A DNA stretch of 9,193 bases, taken from positions 1 to 9,193 of the forward strand of contig JAEOUJ010000136.1 of assembly GCA_016839405.1 (NCBI GenBank), read 5' to 3'. This document shows, in pieces, positions 1 to 7,416 of this stretch (its first letter is position 1; each line of letters opens with the position of its first letter). The stretch comes from Candidatus Gerdarchaeota archaeon (lineage in GTDB: Archaea; Asgardarchaeota; Heimdallarchaeia; JABLTI01). A program made the position numbers and the translations under genes. The notes under the pieces were generated by a model. It saw only the letters and a program-made list of their open reading frames with translations. It searched no databases and had not been told where the DNA came from.

Positions 1-621
1 ACACAACCTGATGGAATATTAATACCCAAAACTGAGGCATTAGAAGATTTGGAGTTAGTTATTAAAGAAATTAAGAGAATAGAAAAAGAACACAATCTTC
101 CTGGTAATAAGATTAAATTAATGCCTATTATCGAATCAGCTCTTGGTGTTTTAAATATTGAACAAATTGCTAAAGGACCGCAAGTAGTTGCTATAGGATT
201 AGGTGGAGAAGATTTGTTTGCAGATATAGGAGCTAAACGAACAAAAGAGAATATAACATTGGATTATATTAAATCTAAAATTATCTTAGCATGTGCTGCT
301 AATAAAATACAAGCAATAGATACTATATTTACAAATATTAATGATCCAGATGGTCTATATCATGAAACATTAAAAGCACTTGAAATGGGATTTCAAGGTA
401 AGAGTGTCATTCATCCTTCACAAATTGAACCTGTTCATGAAGCTTTTACACCTTCTGATGAAGAAATAGAAAAAGCTGAGAGAATTATCAAGGCTTATAA
501 TGAATCTATCAAACAAAAATTAGGTGCTATCTCAATTGATGGTAGAATGATAGATTTACCAATTGTAATTCAAGCTGAAAAAATATTACTAAGATCCAAG
601 TTGGATCAAAAGGACAAATGA
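1..621 (+). CDS. citE: Citrate (or citramalate) lyase beta subunit, CitE, 5'-truncated
   Basis: The frame is already open at base 1, reading TQPDGILIPKTEALEDLE, so the gene starts before the window; the TTG at 49 is internal. About 206 codons remain of a family usually near 290-300. It belongs to the HpcH/HpaI aldolase / CitE TIM-barrel family. Visible hallmarks are LMPIIESALGVLN (the Glu at window codon 45 is the expected Mg ligand), GGEDLFADIGAKRT (codons 69-82, with the second acidic Mg ligand) and GKSVIHPSQIEPV near codons 133-145. The beta subunit cleaves the citryl thioester carried on the acyl carrier subunit CitD, giving oxaloacetate and acetyl-CitD in the cytoplasm. The stop TGA at 619-621 overlaps the first ATG of citF (ATGA), which supports translational coupling and assignment to a lyase complex rather than a stand-alone CitE-like enzyme. 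citD is not visible and would be expected upstream. Citramalate as substrate cannot be excluded. Confidence 0.93.
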   Translation, partial: TQPDGILIPKTEALEDLELVIKEIKRIEKEHNLPGNKIKLMPIIESALGVLNIEQIAKGPQVVAIGLGGEDLFADIGAKRTKENITLDYIKSKIILACAANKIQAIDTIFTNINDPDGLYHETLKALEMGFQGKSVIHPSQIEPVHEAFTPSDEEIEKAERIIKAYNESIKQKLGAISIDGRMIDLPIVIQAEKILLRSKLDQKDK

Positions 622-2192
622 ATTTTCTAAGGCGATACAATATGAAATTTGTAAAGAATAAAATTAATCGTAAAATTCCAGAAGAGATATATGGTCAGAA
701 ATTAATTCCATTTACTGGTTCAAATAAAGGACCATATAAAGATCATAAGTATGCAACTAAAATCAGGGTGGTAACGCCAAGTGAAAATAAAGTAATTACA
801 TCATTAAAAGAAGCAATTAAAAAAGGAGAATTAGGAGATGGAGGAACAATATCATTTCATCATCATTTTCGAAATGGTGATTATCTGTTAAATATGGTGT
901 GTCATGAAATTGCTGCTATGGGATTGAAAGATATTAGGTTGGTTCCTTCATCAATTCAAGGCGTTCATAAAGAAATTTTACCATATCTTGAGAAAGGAAT
1001 TATTACAGAAATTAATTGTGGATGTTCAGGTATAATCGCAGATGCAATTTCCAGAGGAAAAATGGATGGTTTATTGACAATTAGATCACATGGAGGAAGA
1101 GCAAGGTCAATTGAAAATGGAGATGTTAAAATTGATATCGCTTTTATAGGAGCACCAACATCAGACATTTATGGGAACATAAATGGTGTTCATGGTCAAT
1201 ACGCTTGTGGTTCTTTAGGTTATGCTTTTCCAGATGCTCAATTTGCAAACTATGTTGTTGCAGTTACAAACGAACTAGTGCCATTTCCAAATAATCCTAT
1301 TAGTATTAGTCAAGATCATGTTGATACTGTAGTAAAATTAGATAAGCCAATTGGAAATCCAGAGGGAATTGTATCAACAACTTTACGTGTTACACGAGAT
1401 CCAAAAAATCTTAAAATTGCTCGAGAATGCATTGAAATTATTAAAGCTTCTGGATTATTACAAGAAGGATTTTCATATCAAACTGGTGCTGGAGGAACTG
1501 CTTTAGCAGCAACATATTTTCTTAGAGATTATATGAATAGTAAAAAAATTAAAGGCTCATTTGGAATGGGAGGAGCAACAGAAGCACTAGTAAAAATGTT
1601 AGAAGATGGATTATTTAAAGCAATATTGGATGTTCAAACATTCGATTCATATGCAGTTAATTCACTATTAAATAATCCAAAACATATTGAAATAGGTGCT
1701 AGTCAATATGCAAATCCTCAAAGTTCAGGTTGTGCAGTCAATTTATTAGATACAATTATTCTTGGTGGAACAGAAGTAGACCTTAATTTTAATGTAAATA
1801 CATCCACTGAATCAGATGGTCGTATACAATGGGGTATGGGTGGTCACCAAGATACTTCTGCAGGTGCTAAATTAGCAATTATAGCTGTTCCATTACTAAG
1901 AGGAAGGATACCTATAATTGTAGATGATGTAATCTCAGTTAATACCCCTGGTGAAAATATTGATGTTGTTGTTACTGAACATGGTATCGCAATAAATCCT
2001 GAATCAATATATTTTGATGTATTAGCGAAAATAAATTACTTAAATATTAAAACAATTGATGAACTCAAAAAAATTGCTGAAAAATTAATTGGTGGCAAAC
2101 CAATGAAACCAAAAACTACTGATAGAATTATCGCTATAATCGAATACCGAGATGGTTCAGCTTTAGATGTTATTTATGAAATTAAAGATTAG
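618..2192 (+). CDS. citF: Citrate lyase alpha subunit, CitF (citrate:acetyl-ACP transferase)
   Basis: This 524-residue protein matches CitF along its whole length; known CitF proteins are about 505-515 residues. The alpha subunit exchanges the acetyl group on CitD for citrate, forming the citryl thioester that CitE cleaves. Family blocks recalled from bacterial CitF are SFHHHFRNGD (79-88), RSHGGR (156-161), GNINGVHGQYACGSLGYA (186-203), EGFSYQTGAGG (283-293), LDVQTFDS (338-344 region), IEIGASQYAN (357-366), FNVNTSTESDG (391-401), LRGRIPIIVDDV and VTEHGIAIN (452-460), and the end YRDGSALDV. There are two possible starts. ATG 618 overlaps the citE stop, but its AAAGGA (609-614) is only 3 bases away. 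ATG 642 has AAGG (629-632) 9 bases away and would remove eight residues. The early N-terminus is not conserved enough to decide. No citX or citG follows, so prosthetic-group genes must lie elsewhere. Citramalate lyase alpha subunits are close homologues. Confidence 0.95.
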   Translation: MNFLRRYNMKFVKNKINRKIPEEIYGQKLIPFTGSNKGPYKDHKYATKIRVVTPSENKVITSLKEAIKKGELGDGGTISFHHHFRNGDYLLNMVCHEIAAMGLKDIRLVPSSIQGVHKEILPYLEKGIITEINCGCSGIIADAISRGKMDGLLTIRSHGGRARSIENGDVKIDIAFIGAPTSDIYGNINGVHGQYACGSLGYAFPDAQFANYVVAVTNELVPFPNNPISISQDHVDTVVKLDKPIGNPEGIVSTTLRVTRDPKNLKIARECIEIIKASGLLQEGFSYQTGAGGTALAATYFLRDYMNSKKIKGSFGMGGATEALVKMLEDGLFKAILDVQTFDSYAVNSLLNNPKHIEIGASQYANPQSSGCAVNLLDTIILGGTEVDLNFNVNTSTESDGRIQWGMGGHQDTSAGAKLAIIAVPLLRGRIPIIVDDVISVNTPGENIDVVVTEHGIAINPESIYFDVLAKINYLNIKTIDELKKIAEKLIGGKPMKPKTTDRIIAIIEYRDGSALDVIYEIKD

Positions 2193-2224
2193 CTAAGAAA
2201 AAACAATATAGTACAAACGAACAT

Positions 2225-2234
2225 GTTTATATTA
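2225..2234 (+). promoter_or_regulatory. TATA-like element before the small membrane gene
   Basis: The block GTTTATATTA lies in the 94-base gap after citF, about 55 bases before the TTG start at 2287. If it is an archaeal TATA box, transcription would start near 2255-2260 and leave a leader of about 30 bases. There is no T-rich tract between citF and the next gene, so read-through from citF is equally possible. The call is weak because the region is AT-rich throughout. Confidence 0.25.
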
Positions 2235-2245
2235 GTAAAAATCTG

Positions 2246-2262
2246 TAATTACTGTGTAATTA
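2246..2262. promoter_or_regulatory. Perfect 7-bp inverted repeat, operator-like
   Basis: TAATTAC-TGT-GTAATTA is an exact inverted repeat with 7-base arms and a 3-base spacer. It can also be read as a direct repeat of TGTAATTA (2244-2251 and 2255-2262) spaced 11 bases, about one helical turn. It sits between the TATA-like block and the GGGG ribosome-binding site (2271-2274) of the next gene, where a dimeric repressor could act. It is AT-rich, so chance is a real alternative. Confidence 0.35.
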
Positions 2263-2286
2263 AAACAAAAGGGGAACTAAATACAT

Positions 2287-2532
2287 TTGTCTTTTATAAC
2301 TGATAGAAAAAAACAATTGATGGTTATCCTAATAATTGCATCTGTACTAATTCCAGTTTATATAGCTTATATTGCTTTTGCCTACCCACCAATTTCAGTT
2401 TCAATTTTCTCAATTGTATATTCGTCATTTGTAATTTCAATATGGTTTTTAATTTATTTTGATTTCTTTAAGAAAAAGCCAACATTTAATGGAACAACTA
2501 CTAATGGCAATATGATATCTAAACAACAATAA
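2287..2532 (+). CDS. Small two-helix membrane protein of unknown function
   Basis: I do not recognise this 81-residue protein. A short basic start (MSFITDRKKQ) leads into two strongly hydrophobic segments, about residues 11-33 and 36-61, separated by a Tyr-Pro-Pro turn (33-35). A KKK cluster (62-64) and a polar Asn/Thr-rich tail follow. By the positive-inside rule this is a helical hairpin with both ends in the cytoplasm. The start is TTG at 2287: an in-frame TAA lies just upstream at 2278-2280, and GGGG (2271-2274) is 12 bases before it. The alternative ATG at 2320 would remove the charged N-terminus and has no visible ribosome site. The ORF ends at TAA 2530-2532, before the T-rich stretch, so it could be the last gene of the cit unit or stand alone. 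The AT-rich composition could yield such an ORF by chance, but the clear start signal, the hairpin topology and the lack of another explanation favour a real gene. Confidence 0.6.
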   Translation: MSFITDRKKQLMVILIIASVLIPVYIAYIAFAYPPISVSIFSIVYSSFVISIWFLIYFDFFKKKPTFNGTTTNGNMISKQQ

Positions 2533-2543
2533 ATTTATAACGT

Positions 2544-2571
2544 AGTGCTAAAACACTCTTTTCTCTTTTTT
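2544..2571 (+). terminator. Probable transcription terminator, short hairpin plus T-rich tract
   Basis: AGTG (2544-2547) and CACT (2554-2557) can pair over a 6-base loop. They run straight into a pyrimidine tract CTCTTTTCTCTTTTTT (to 2571). The 4-bp stem is too weak for a classic bacterial terminator, but the T-rich run would do for archaeal termination. Its place, 12 bases after the small membrane gene and 75 before the ABC gene, fits an end of the cit-side unit. Confidence 0.45.
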
Positions 2572-2592
2572 CATAAAAATTGAACATAATAC

Positions 2593-2610
2593 AAACATTA
2601 AAAACATTAA
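2593..2610. repeat. Two tandem copies of AAACATTAA
   Basis: The 9-base unit AAACATTAA occurs twice without a gap, in the leader region of the ABC exporter operon. It may be part of the promoter (ATTAAAATTT at 2606-2615 is a weak TATA candidate, 32-41 bases before the GTG start) or simple replication slippage in AT-rich DNA. Confidence 0.3.
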
Positions 2611-2646
2611 AATTTCGTTTAAGGTTTATTCCAAATTGAAATTAAT

Positions 2647-4614
2647 GTGGTGAAGATAATTTCACAAATTAATTTAGATCCAAATAAAAATGAAGAAGAT
2701 TTGTCTAAATTACAGATAGAAATTCGCAAAATTCCAGATTCTCATTTGAAATGGTTATTGCAACAAATATTCTACAAACCAGGTATTGTTATAGCAGTTA
2801 TATTTGGATCTTTATTATCTATAGGTTTGAATATGTCTCGACCATTCTTTACTGGTCGTTTATTTGATAGAATGTGGGAACTCATAGGTGGAGAAACAGA
2901 TTTTTTGTATTTCATGCTCTTTAATAGGTTTAGAGTTGATTATTATGTTGTGTTTTATATATTCATTATACTAATTACTGGATTATCTGCATTTGTTATT
3001 AATTTAGTTGTTGGGATTTTAAATGAATATGTGGCTCAAATGACTGAAAAGCGTATTCGTGAAAATTTCTATGCTTCAGTTCAAAGTAAATCAATGGCAT
3101 TTCATGATACTGCAAAGGTAGGTGAATTGATGTCCCAAGCAACTTTTGATGTTAGAATAATTAATGCTACTGTATCACCTGGATTGAGAATGATAACTAG
3201 TGCAGTTATAACTACATTTGTTGCTTTAGGCATGATAACTTATTATGAATGGCGTGCAACTTTAATCGTTATAGCTATTATACCATTTTATCTCTGGACT
3301 GTTATAAGATATTCAAGAAAATTATCTCCATTAACTGAACAAGTACAAGAACAATTCGGGATCTGTAATTCACAATTACAAGAAAATGTATCAGGTATAC
3401 GTGTTGTTAGAGCTTTTACAGGTGAAAAATATGAAATTAAGAAATTTGGTAAAAAAGTGGATAGGCTTCGTGATGATATTATAGACCGAGGTGCTCAACA
3501 AGCAAAATATTTCCCACCACTTTTACTTTCACTAACTATTACAATAGTTCTTGGTTTTAGTGTTTATCAAATATTACAAGGAAATATTTCAGGGGGAGAT
3601 GCAATTACAATTAATGGAGCTTTAATACTACTATATGATCCAACATACCAAATTTCATGGGTTTTATATCTAACACAAATGGGATTAGCTGGATCTAAAA
3701 GAATTCTTGGCACAATGAAAGAAGAGTCAATTATAATAGAAAAACAAAATGCATACAAAATAGAAAACGTTGAAGGAAGAATTGAATACAGAAATGTTTC
3801 TTTTAGTTACCAAAAATTAAGAGAGAAAAAGGGACTTCTGCAAGAGAACATAGGAACTGAAACTGATAATAAAACGTTAATTAGAGAAACATTAAAGGAT
3901 ATCACATTTACTGTAGAACCAGGGGATGTTGTTGCGATTCTTGGTCCAACAGGTTGTGGAAAATCTACAATTACCAAATTACTTGCAAGAATGTATGATG
4001 TAGATTCAGGTGAAATACTAATTGATGATCATAACATCCAAGATTTAACAATTGAATCATTAAGGAAAAATATTGGAGTAATTGAACAAGATATATTTCT
4101 ATTTTCAACAACAATAAAGGAAAACATTGGCTATGGAGTTGAGAGAGAAGTTTCAGATGAAGAAATAATAGAATATGCAAAAGCAGCACAAGCACATGAT
4201 TTCATAATGTCATTTGATGAAGGATATGAAACAAAAGTTGGTGAAAGAGGTGTCACTCTCTCAGGTGGACAAAAGCAAAGAATAGCGATTGCACGTGCTT
4301 TCTTAGCAAATCCGAAAATCCTAATTTTAGATGACTCTGCATCAGCTATAGATGCACAAACTGAAGAAAAAATACAATTAGCTATGGATAAATTATTAGA
4401 AAATCGAACTGTTTTCATAATAACTCATCGACTTGCAACTATAAAACGAGCAAATAAAATCATTGTAATGAGAAAAGGTCAGATTGTAGCTCAAGGACAT
4501 CACGAACAGCTTCTACGTGTTAGTGAAGATTACCGAAGAGTTTTTGGAAGGCATTTAGATTTACCACCAATTGAAAGTGAAGCAGTTGGTGGAGTAATAG
4601 GAGGATCAAAATAA
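2647..4614 (+). CDS. ABC exporter half-transporter, subunit with degenerate ATP site (Walker B Asp)
   Basis: This 655-residue protein has a six-helix exporter membrane domain followed by an ATPase domain. Helices lie near 46-65, 101-124, 181-200, 203-222, 290-310 and 319-341. ATPase motifs are the A-loop Tyr388, Walker A GPTGCGKST (433-441), Q-loop Gln481, X-loop VGERG, signature LSGGQ (538-542), Walker B ILILDD (558-563) and switch His594. The residue after the Walker B Asp is Asp563, not the catalytic Glu, as in the degenerate subunit of TM287/288-type heterodimers. Unusual features are a polar N-terminal extension of about 45 residues, a long first external loop (about 70-100), and about 26 extra residues (389-414) between the A-loop and LKDI. 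The start is GTG 2647, or GTG 2650 next to it; in-frame stops lie upstream at 2620-2622 and before, and no ribosome site is visible, so a leaderless or weak start is likely. The stop TAA overlaps the next ATG by one base. The substrate is unknown; drugs, lipids or peptides are all possible. Confidence 0.93.
   Translation: MVKIISQINLDPNKNEEDLSKLQIEIRKIPDSHLKWLLQQIFYKPGIVIAVIFGSLLSIGLNMSRPFFTGRLFDRMWELIGGETDFLYFMLFNRFRVDYYVVFYIFIILITGLSAFVINLVVGILNEYVAQMTEKRIRENFYASVQSKSMAFHDTAKVGELMSQATFDVRIINATVSPGLRMITSAVITTFVALGMITYYEWRATLIVIAIIPFYLWTVIRYSRKLSPLTEQVQEQFGICNSQLQENVSGIRVVRAFTGEKYEIKKFGKKVDRLRDDIIDRGAQQAKYFPPLLLSLTITIVLGFSVYQILQGNISGGDAITINGALILLYDPTYQISWVLYLTQMGLAGSKRILGTMKEESIIIEKQNAYKIENVEGRIEYRNVSFSYQKLREKKGLLQENIGTETDNKTLIRETLKDITFTVEPGDVVAILGPTGCGKSTITKLLARMYDVDSGEILIDDHNIQDLTIESLRKNIGVIEQDIFLFSTTIKENIGYGVEREVSDEEIIEYAKAAQAHDFIMSFDEGYETKVGERGVTLSGGQKQRIAIARAFLANPKILILDDSASAIDAQTEEKIQLAMDKLLENRTVFIITHRLATIKRANKIIVMRKGQIVAQGHHEQLLRVSEDYRRVFGRHLDLPPIESEAVGGVIGGSK
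4599..4604 (+). promoter_or_regulatory. Ribosome binding site of the second ABC gene
   Basis: AGGAGG inside the last codons of the first ABC gene, 9 bases before ATG 4614. With the one-base TAATG overlap it fixes the start and points to coupled, balanced synthesis of the two subunits. Confidence 0.75.
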
Positions 4615-6422
4615 TGTCTTGGTTTGGGGTAGGAAGAAGTGAAGAAGAGGATGAACGAAAGTTCACTGATAGAGAATTAACCTCAAAGATGCTTGAATAT
4701 GTTGCACCTTATAAGGGGGCAATAATATTTACAACAATTATTATAGTCTTAAATACTGTATTGGCTTTAGCTCCACCTTACATTATTGGTTATCTTCTTT
4801 CAATTGCAGAAGAGCCTATAATTGATAGACTCTTTGCAACCATCTTTGGATTAGTTTTTACTAATTTAATTTTAAATGGTCTTAATTGGTTTTTAGGAGA
4901 ATATCTTGTACGAGTCATTACGATAAAAACTATAACAAAAAGCACTAGAAATATAAGAATGGATATGTTTAACAAATTACAAGAACATGATTTCAAATTC
5001 TTTGATAGGCATATAACTGGAAAAATAATGTCTCGAGTAATGAATGATGCTGATACATTACGTGATACAATGTTCTTTGTTACACAATTAATAGGAAATG
5101 GATTATTAGTAATAGGTTCTGCAGGATTATTATTTTCAATTAATTGGAAACTAGCTTTAATATCTCTTTCATTAACACCTGTCTTGTTTCTTATTATGTA
5201 CATCTATAGAAAAATAGTAAGAAATACAATGCTAAATTGGCGAAAAACTGTAGCAACAGTTAATGCAGCAATGGGTGAGAGTATATCCGGTATATCAGTT
5301 AGTAAATCATTCTCTAGAGAACAACAAAATTTGAAGGATTTCAAGAAGGTAAATTTTGATAATTTTAAAGCTTCATTCAAGCGAGCTCTTACGTTTGCCA
5401 CTCTTTGGCCAATTATAGCATTAATGCAAACTTTAGTTTTAGTTGTACTTTATTTGTATGGACAACATTTAATCATTTTTGGAAATGAAATGGACCCGGG
5501 AATTCTTTATGCATTCACCCTTTATCTATGGAGATTCTTTTTCCCATTAACACAAGTAGCTAATTTCTATTCACAATATCAAGCAGGACTAGCAGCAATG
5601 GAAAGAATATTCGGTTTAATGGAAGTAGAATCTGAAGTGAAACAAGCCAAAAATCCAATAATATTATCAAATTTTAAAGGTGAAATTGAATTTGTTGATA
5701 TGGATTTCTGGTATAATAAGAATGAACCTGTTTTCAATAAATTTTCTCTAAAAATAAATGCTGGTGAGAAAATAGCGCTAGTAGGACATACAGGAGCAGG
5801 AAAAACAACTTTAGCATCATTAATTTCACGTTTTTATGAAATTAAAGGTGGTAAAATCCTTATTGATGGCGTTGATATCCGTGATTTAGAAGTTGATTGG
5901 TATCGAAAGCAAGTTGCACTTGTTTTGCAAGATAGTTTCCTCTTTTCTGGATCAGTTAAAGAAAATATAAAATATGGTCGAATTTGGGACAATCCAACGG
6001 ATGAAGAAATTGAATTAGCTGCTAGAGCGGTTCAAGCAACAGAATTTATTGAAGACTTTCCAGATGGTTTTGAAACAGATGTTCTTGAGCGAGGTAAGAG
6101 ATTATCAACTGGTCAAAGACAATTAGTCACATTTGCACGTGCATTATTAGCTGACCCTAAAATCCTTATTCTTGATGAAGCTACTGCAAGTGTTGATGCT
6201 TATACAGAAGCTATGATTCAAGATGCACTCGAGATAATTATGAAGGATCGGACTTCAATTGTTATCGCTCATCGACTTTCAACTATTAAAAATGCTGATA
6301 AAATAATTATGATTGAAAATGGTAAAATTGTTGAAATGGGAAACCATGATGAATTACTAGAGAAGAAAGGAAAATATGCTGAATTATATGAAACTTATTT
6401 CAAGCATCAATCTTTGATGTAA
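4614..6422 (+). CDS. ABC exporter half-transporter, partner subunit with catalytic Glu and LSTGQ signature
   Basis: This 602-residue protein is a type IV exporter half-transporter. Membrane helices lie near 35-55, 72-93, 134-156, 158-178, 241-262 and 276-297, followed by the ATPase domain. Motifs are Walker A GHTGAGKTT (391-399), Q-loop Gln439, signature LSTGQ (497-501) in place of LSGGQ, Walker B ILILDE (517-522) with intact catalytic Glu522, D-loop ASVD and switch His553. With its neighbour it should form a heterodimer. This protein's Walker A/B plus the neighbour's LSGGQ would make the active ATP site; the neighbour's Walker A/Asp563 plus this LSTGQ would make the degenerate site. It has an acidic N-terminus (EEEDER, 10-15) and no long extension. 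It overlaps the upstream gene by one base. The C-terminus ends 9 bases before the convergent corA stop. Transported substrate unknown. Confidence 0.95.
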   Translation: MSWFGVGRSEEEDERKFTDRELTSKMLEYVAPYKGAIIFTTIIIVLNTVLALAPPYIIGYLLSIAEEPIIDRLFATIFGLVFTNLILNGLNWFLGEYLVRVITIKTITKSTRNIRMDMFNKLQEHDFKFFDRHITGKIMSRVMNDADTLRDTMFFVTQLIGNGLLVIGSAGLLFSINWKLALISLSLTPVLFLIMYIYRKIVRNTMLNWRKTVATVNAAMGESISGISVSKSFSREQQNLKDFKKVNFDNFKASFKRALTFATLWPIIALMQTLVLVVLYLYGQHLIIFGNEMDPGILYAFTLYLWRFFFPLTQVANFYSQYQAGLAAMERIFGLMEVESEVKQAKNPIILSNFKGEIEFVDMDFWYNKNEPVFNKFSLKINAGEKIALVGHTGAGKTTLASLISRFYEIKGGKILIDGVDIRDLEVDWYRKQVALVLQDSFLFSGSVKENIKYGRIWDNPTDEEIELAARAVQATEFIEDFPDGFETDVLERGKRLSTGQRQLVTFARALLADPKILILDEATASVDAYTEAMIQDALEIIMKDRTSIVIAHRLSTIKNADKIIMIENGKIVEMGNHDELLEKKGKYAELYETYFKHQSLM

Positions 6423-6433
6423 TTTTTTTCTTT
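6423..6433 (+). terminator. Oligo-T tract ending the ABC operon
   Basis: TTTTTTTCTTT begins directly after the TAA stop of the second ABC gene, with no stem before it. This suits an oligo-T terminator of archaeal type. It fills the 9-base gap to the convergent corA stop and runs two bases into it. Confidence 0.4.
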
Positions 6434-7409
6434 ATAATTTCATTTTCCTGAAAATTACTATTATCATTATAGTTGTTAGGAAAATTGTACCAATAAAGGT
6501 CCAAAATGGCCATGAAGTGAGAATGTCACGTCCTTTTTCTGCAAATTCAACAAAATTAACTCCCCCAAATGATGCTATTAAATTTGGAATAGTAATTACT
6601 GCTGTTAATACAGCAATTAATCTCATTGTATCATTTATTTTATTTGAAGCTGACGAAAGATAAATATCAACTATGCTGCTAACACGATCTCGATATGTTG
6701 AGCAAAGATCATTTGCTTCCAAAATATGGTCATATATATCACTAAAATATGTTTGAGCAGATTTGCTAATTAATGGAATATCATCAACAGCTAATTGTCT
6801 AATGACAACTCTTTGGGGGCGAATTGCTTTTAGGATTATTAATAAACTTGTTCTCAAATCAAATGTTTTATCTAATATTTCTGTTTCTGGTTTATGAACT
6901 ACAATCTCTTCAATTTCTTCAATGATATCTTCAATATCTTCAAGTAAATCAAGATACCCATCAATAAATGAATCTACGATAACATATGATAGAAAGGCTG
7001 ATTTATGATTTAAAATTCGTGTATTTTTTAGAAGTATTTTATTGTGAACTGATTTTAAGCTTATACCACCCCTTTTTTCTCGTACTGTAATGATATAGTT
7101 GTTTCCTAAATAGAAAGCTAATTGATATGTTTCTAATTCCTCTTGATCAGGTAATTTTCTCACTCCAGCTAAAATAACAAAAATATAATCTTGATAAACC
7201 TCTAATTTTGGTCTTTGATTGGCTTCTAAGCAATCTTCTATGGTTAAAGCGTGGAAATTAAAGGTATTTTGTAAATTGTTTAATTCCTCTACTGTCGGTT
7301 CTATTATATCAATCCATATTGTTCCTAAATTTTCATTTAGTGCATTTTCGATATCTGGTTCATGAAGCTGCGAATCTTCTTGTGAAAATGATAATATTCT
7401 TTTAATCAT
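6432..7409 (-). CDS. corA: CorA-family divalent cation channel with GVN variant motif
   Basis: This 325-residue protein belongs to the CorA/MIT family of pentameric Mg/Co/Ni channels of the cell membrane. The N-terminal cytoplasmic domain carries the family block HALTIEDCLEANQRPKLEVY (53-72) followed by YIFVIL. A strongly acidic helix (LLEDIEDIIEEIEEIV, in the 155-175 region) matches the willow helices. The long stalk helix leads to TM1 (about 262-281), then the pore-entrance motif, then TM2 (about 300-319) and a basic tail RKMKL. The hallmark GMN is here Gly283-Val284-Asn285 in FGGVNF, where YGMNF is usual. The acidic loop after it (EFAEKGRD) replaces the MPEL-type loop. The start ATG has a very strong ribosome site at 7417-7425. 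The gene lies 46 bases after the VOC gene on the same strand, probably cotranscribed. Ion selectivity cannot be read off; the GVN variant leaves Mg, Co, Ni or Zn open. Confidence 0.9.
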   Translation of the reverse strand: MIKRILSFSQEDSQLHEPDIENALNENLGTIWIDIIEPTVEELNNLQNTFNFHALTIEDCLEANQRPKLEVYQDYIFVILAGVRKLPDQEELETYQLAFYLGNNYIITVREKRGGISLKSVHNKILLKNTRILNHKSAFLSYVIVDSFIDGYLDLLEDIEDIIEEIEEIVVHKPETEILDKTFDLRTSLLIILKAIRPQRVVIRQLAVDDIPLISKSAQTYFSDIYDHILEANDLCSTYRDRVSSIVDIYLSSASNKINDTMRLIAVLTAVITIPNLIASFGGVNFVEFAEKGRDILTSWPFWTFIGTIFLTTIMIIVIFRKMKL

Positions 7410-7416
7410 TACAATA

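Noticed and set aside
49..51. TTG at 49 as the start of citE
   Set aside because: The frame upstream to base 1 encodes CitE-like sequence (PDGILIPKTEA), so the gene is cut by the window rather than starting here.
2193..2286. Riboswitch or structured RNA in the gap after citF
   Set aside because: Apart from the 17-base dyad I see no conserved stems or G/C-rich core; the gap is too short and AT-rich to support a riboswitch call.
3971..4418. Minus-strand open frames of 74 and 95 codons inside the first ABC gene
   Set aside because: They are antisense to the conserved ATPase domain, overlap each other, and have no family motifs or good start signals; they are by-products of the coding strand.
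4790..5401. Minus-strand open frames of 137 and 65 codons inside the second ABC gene
   Set aside because: They lie opposite conserved membrane-domain coding sequence and show no recognisable protein features.
2647..6422. Toxin, bacteriocin or defence-related export system
   Set aside because: The exporter has no peptidase C39 domain, no precursor peptide and no modification enzymes nearby; a general heterodimeric exporter explains it.
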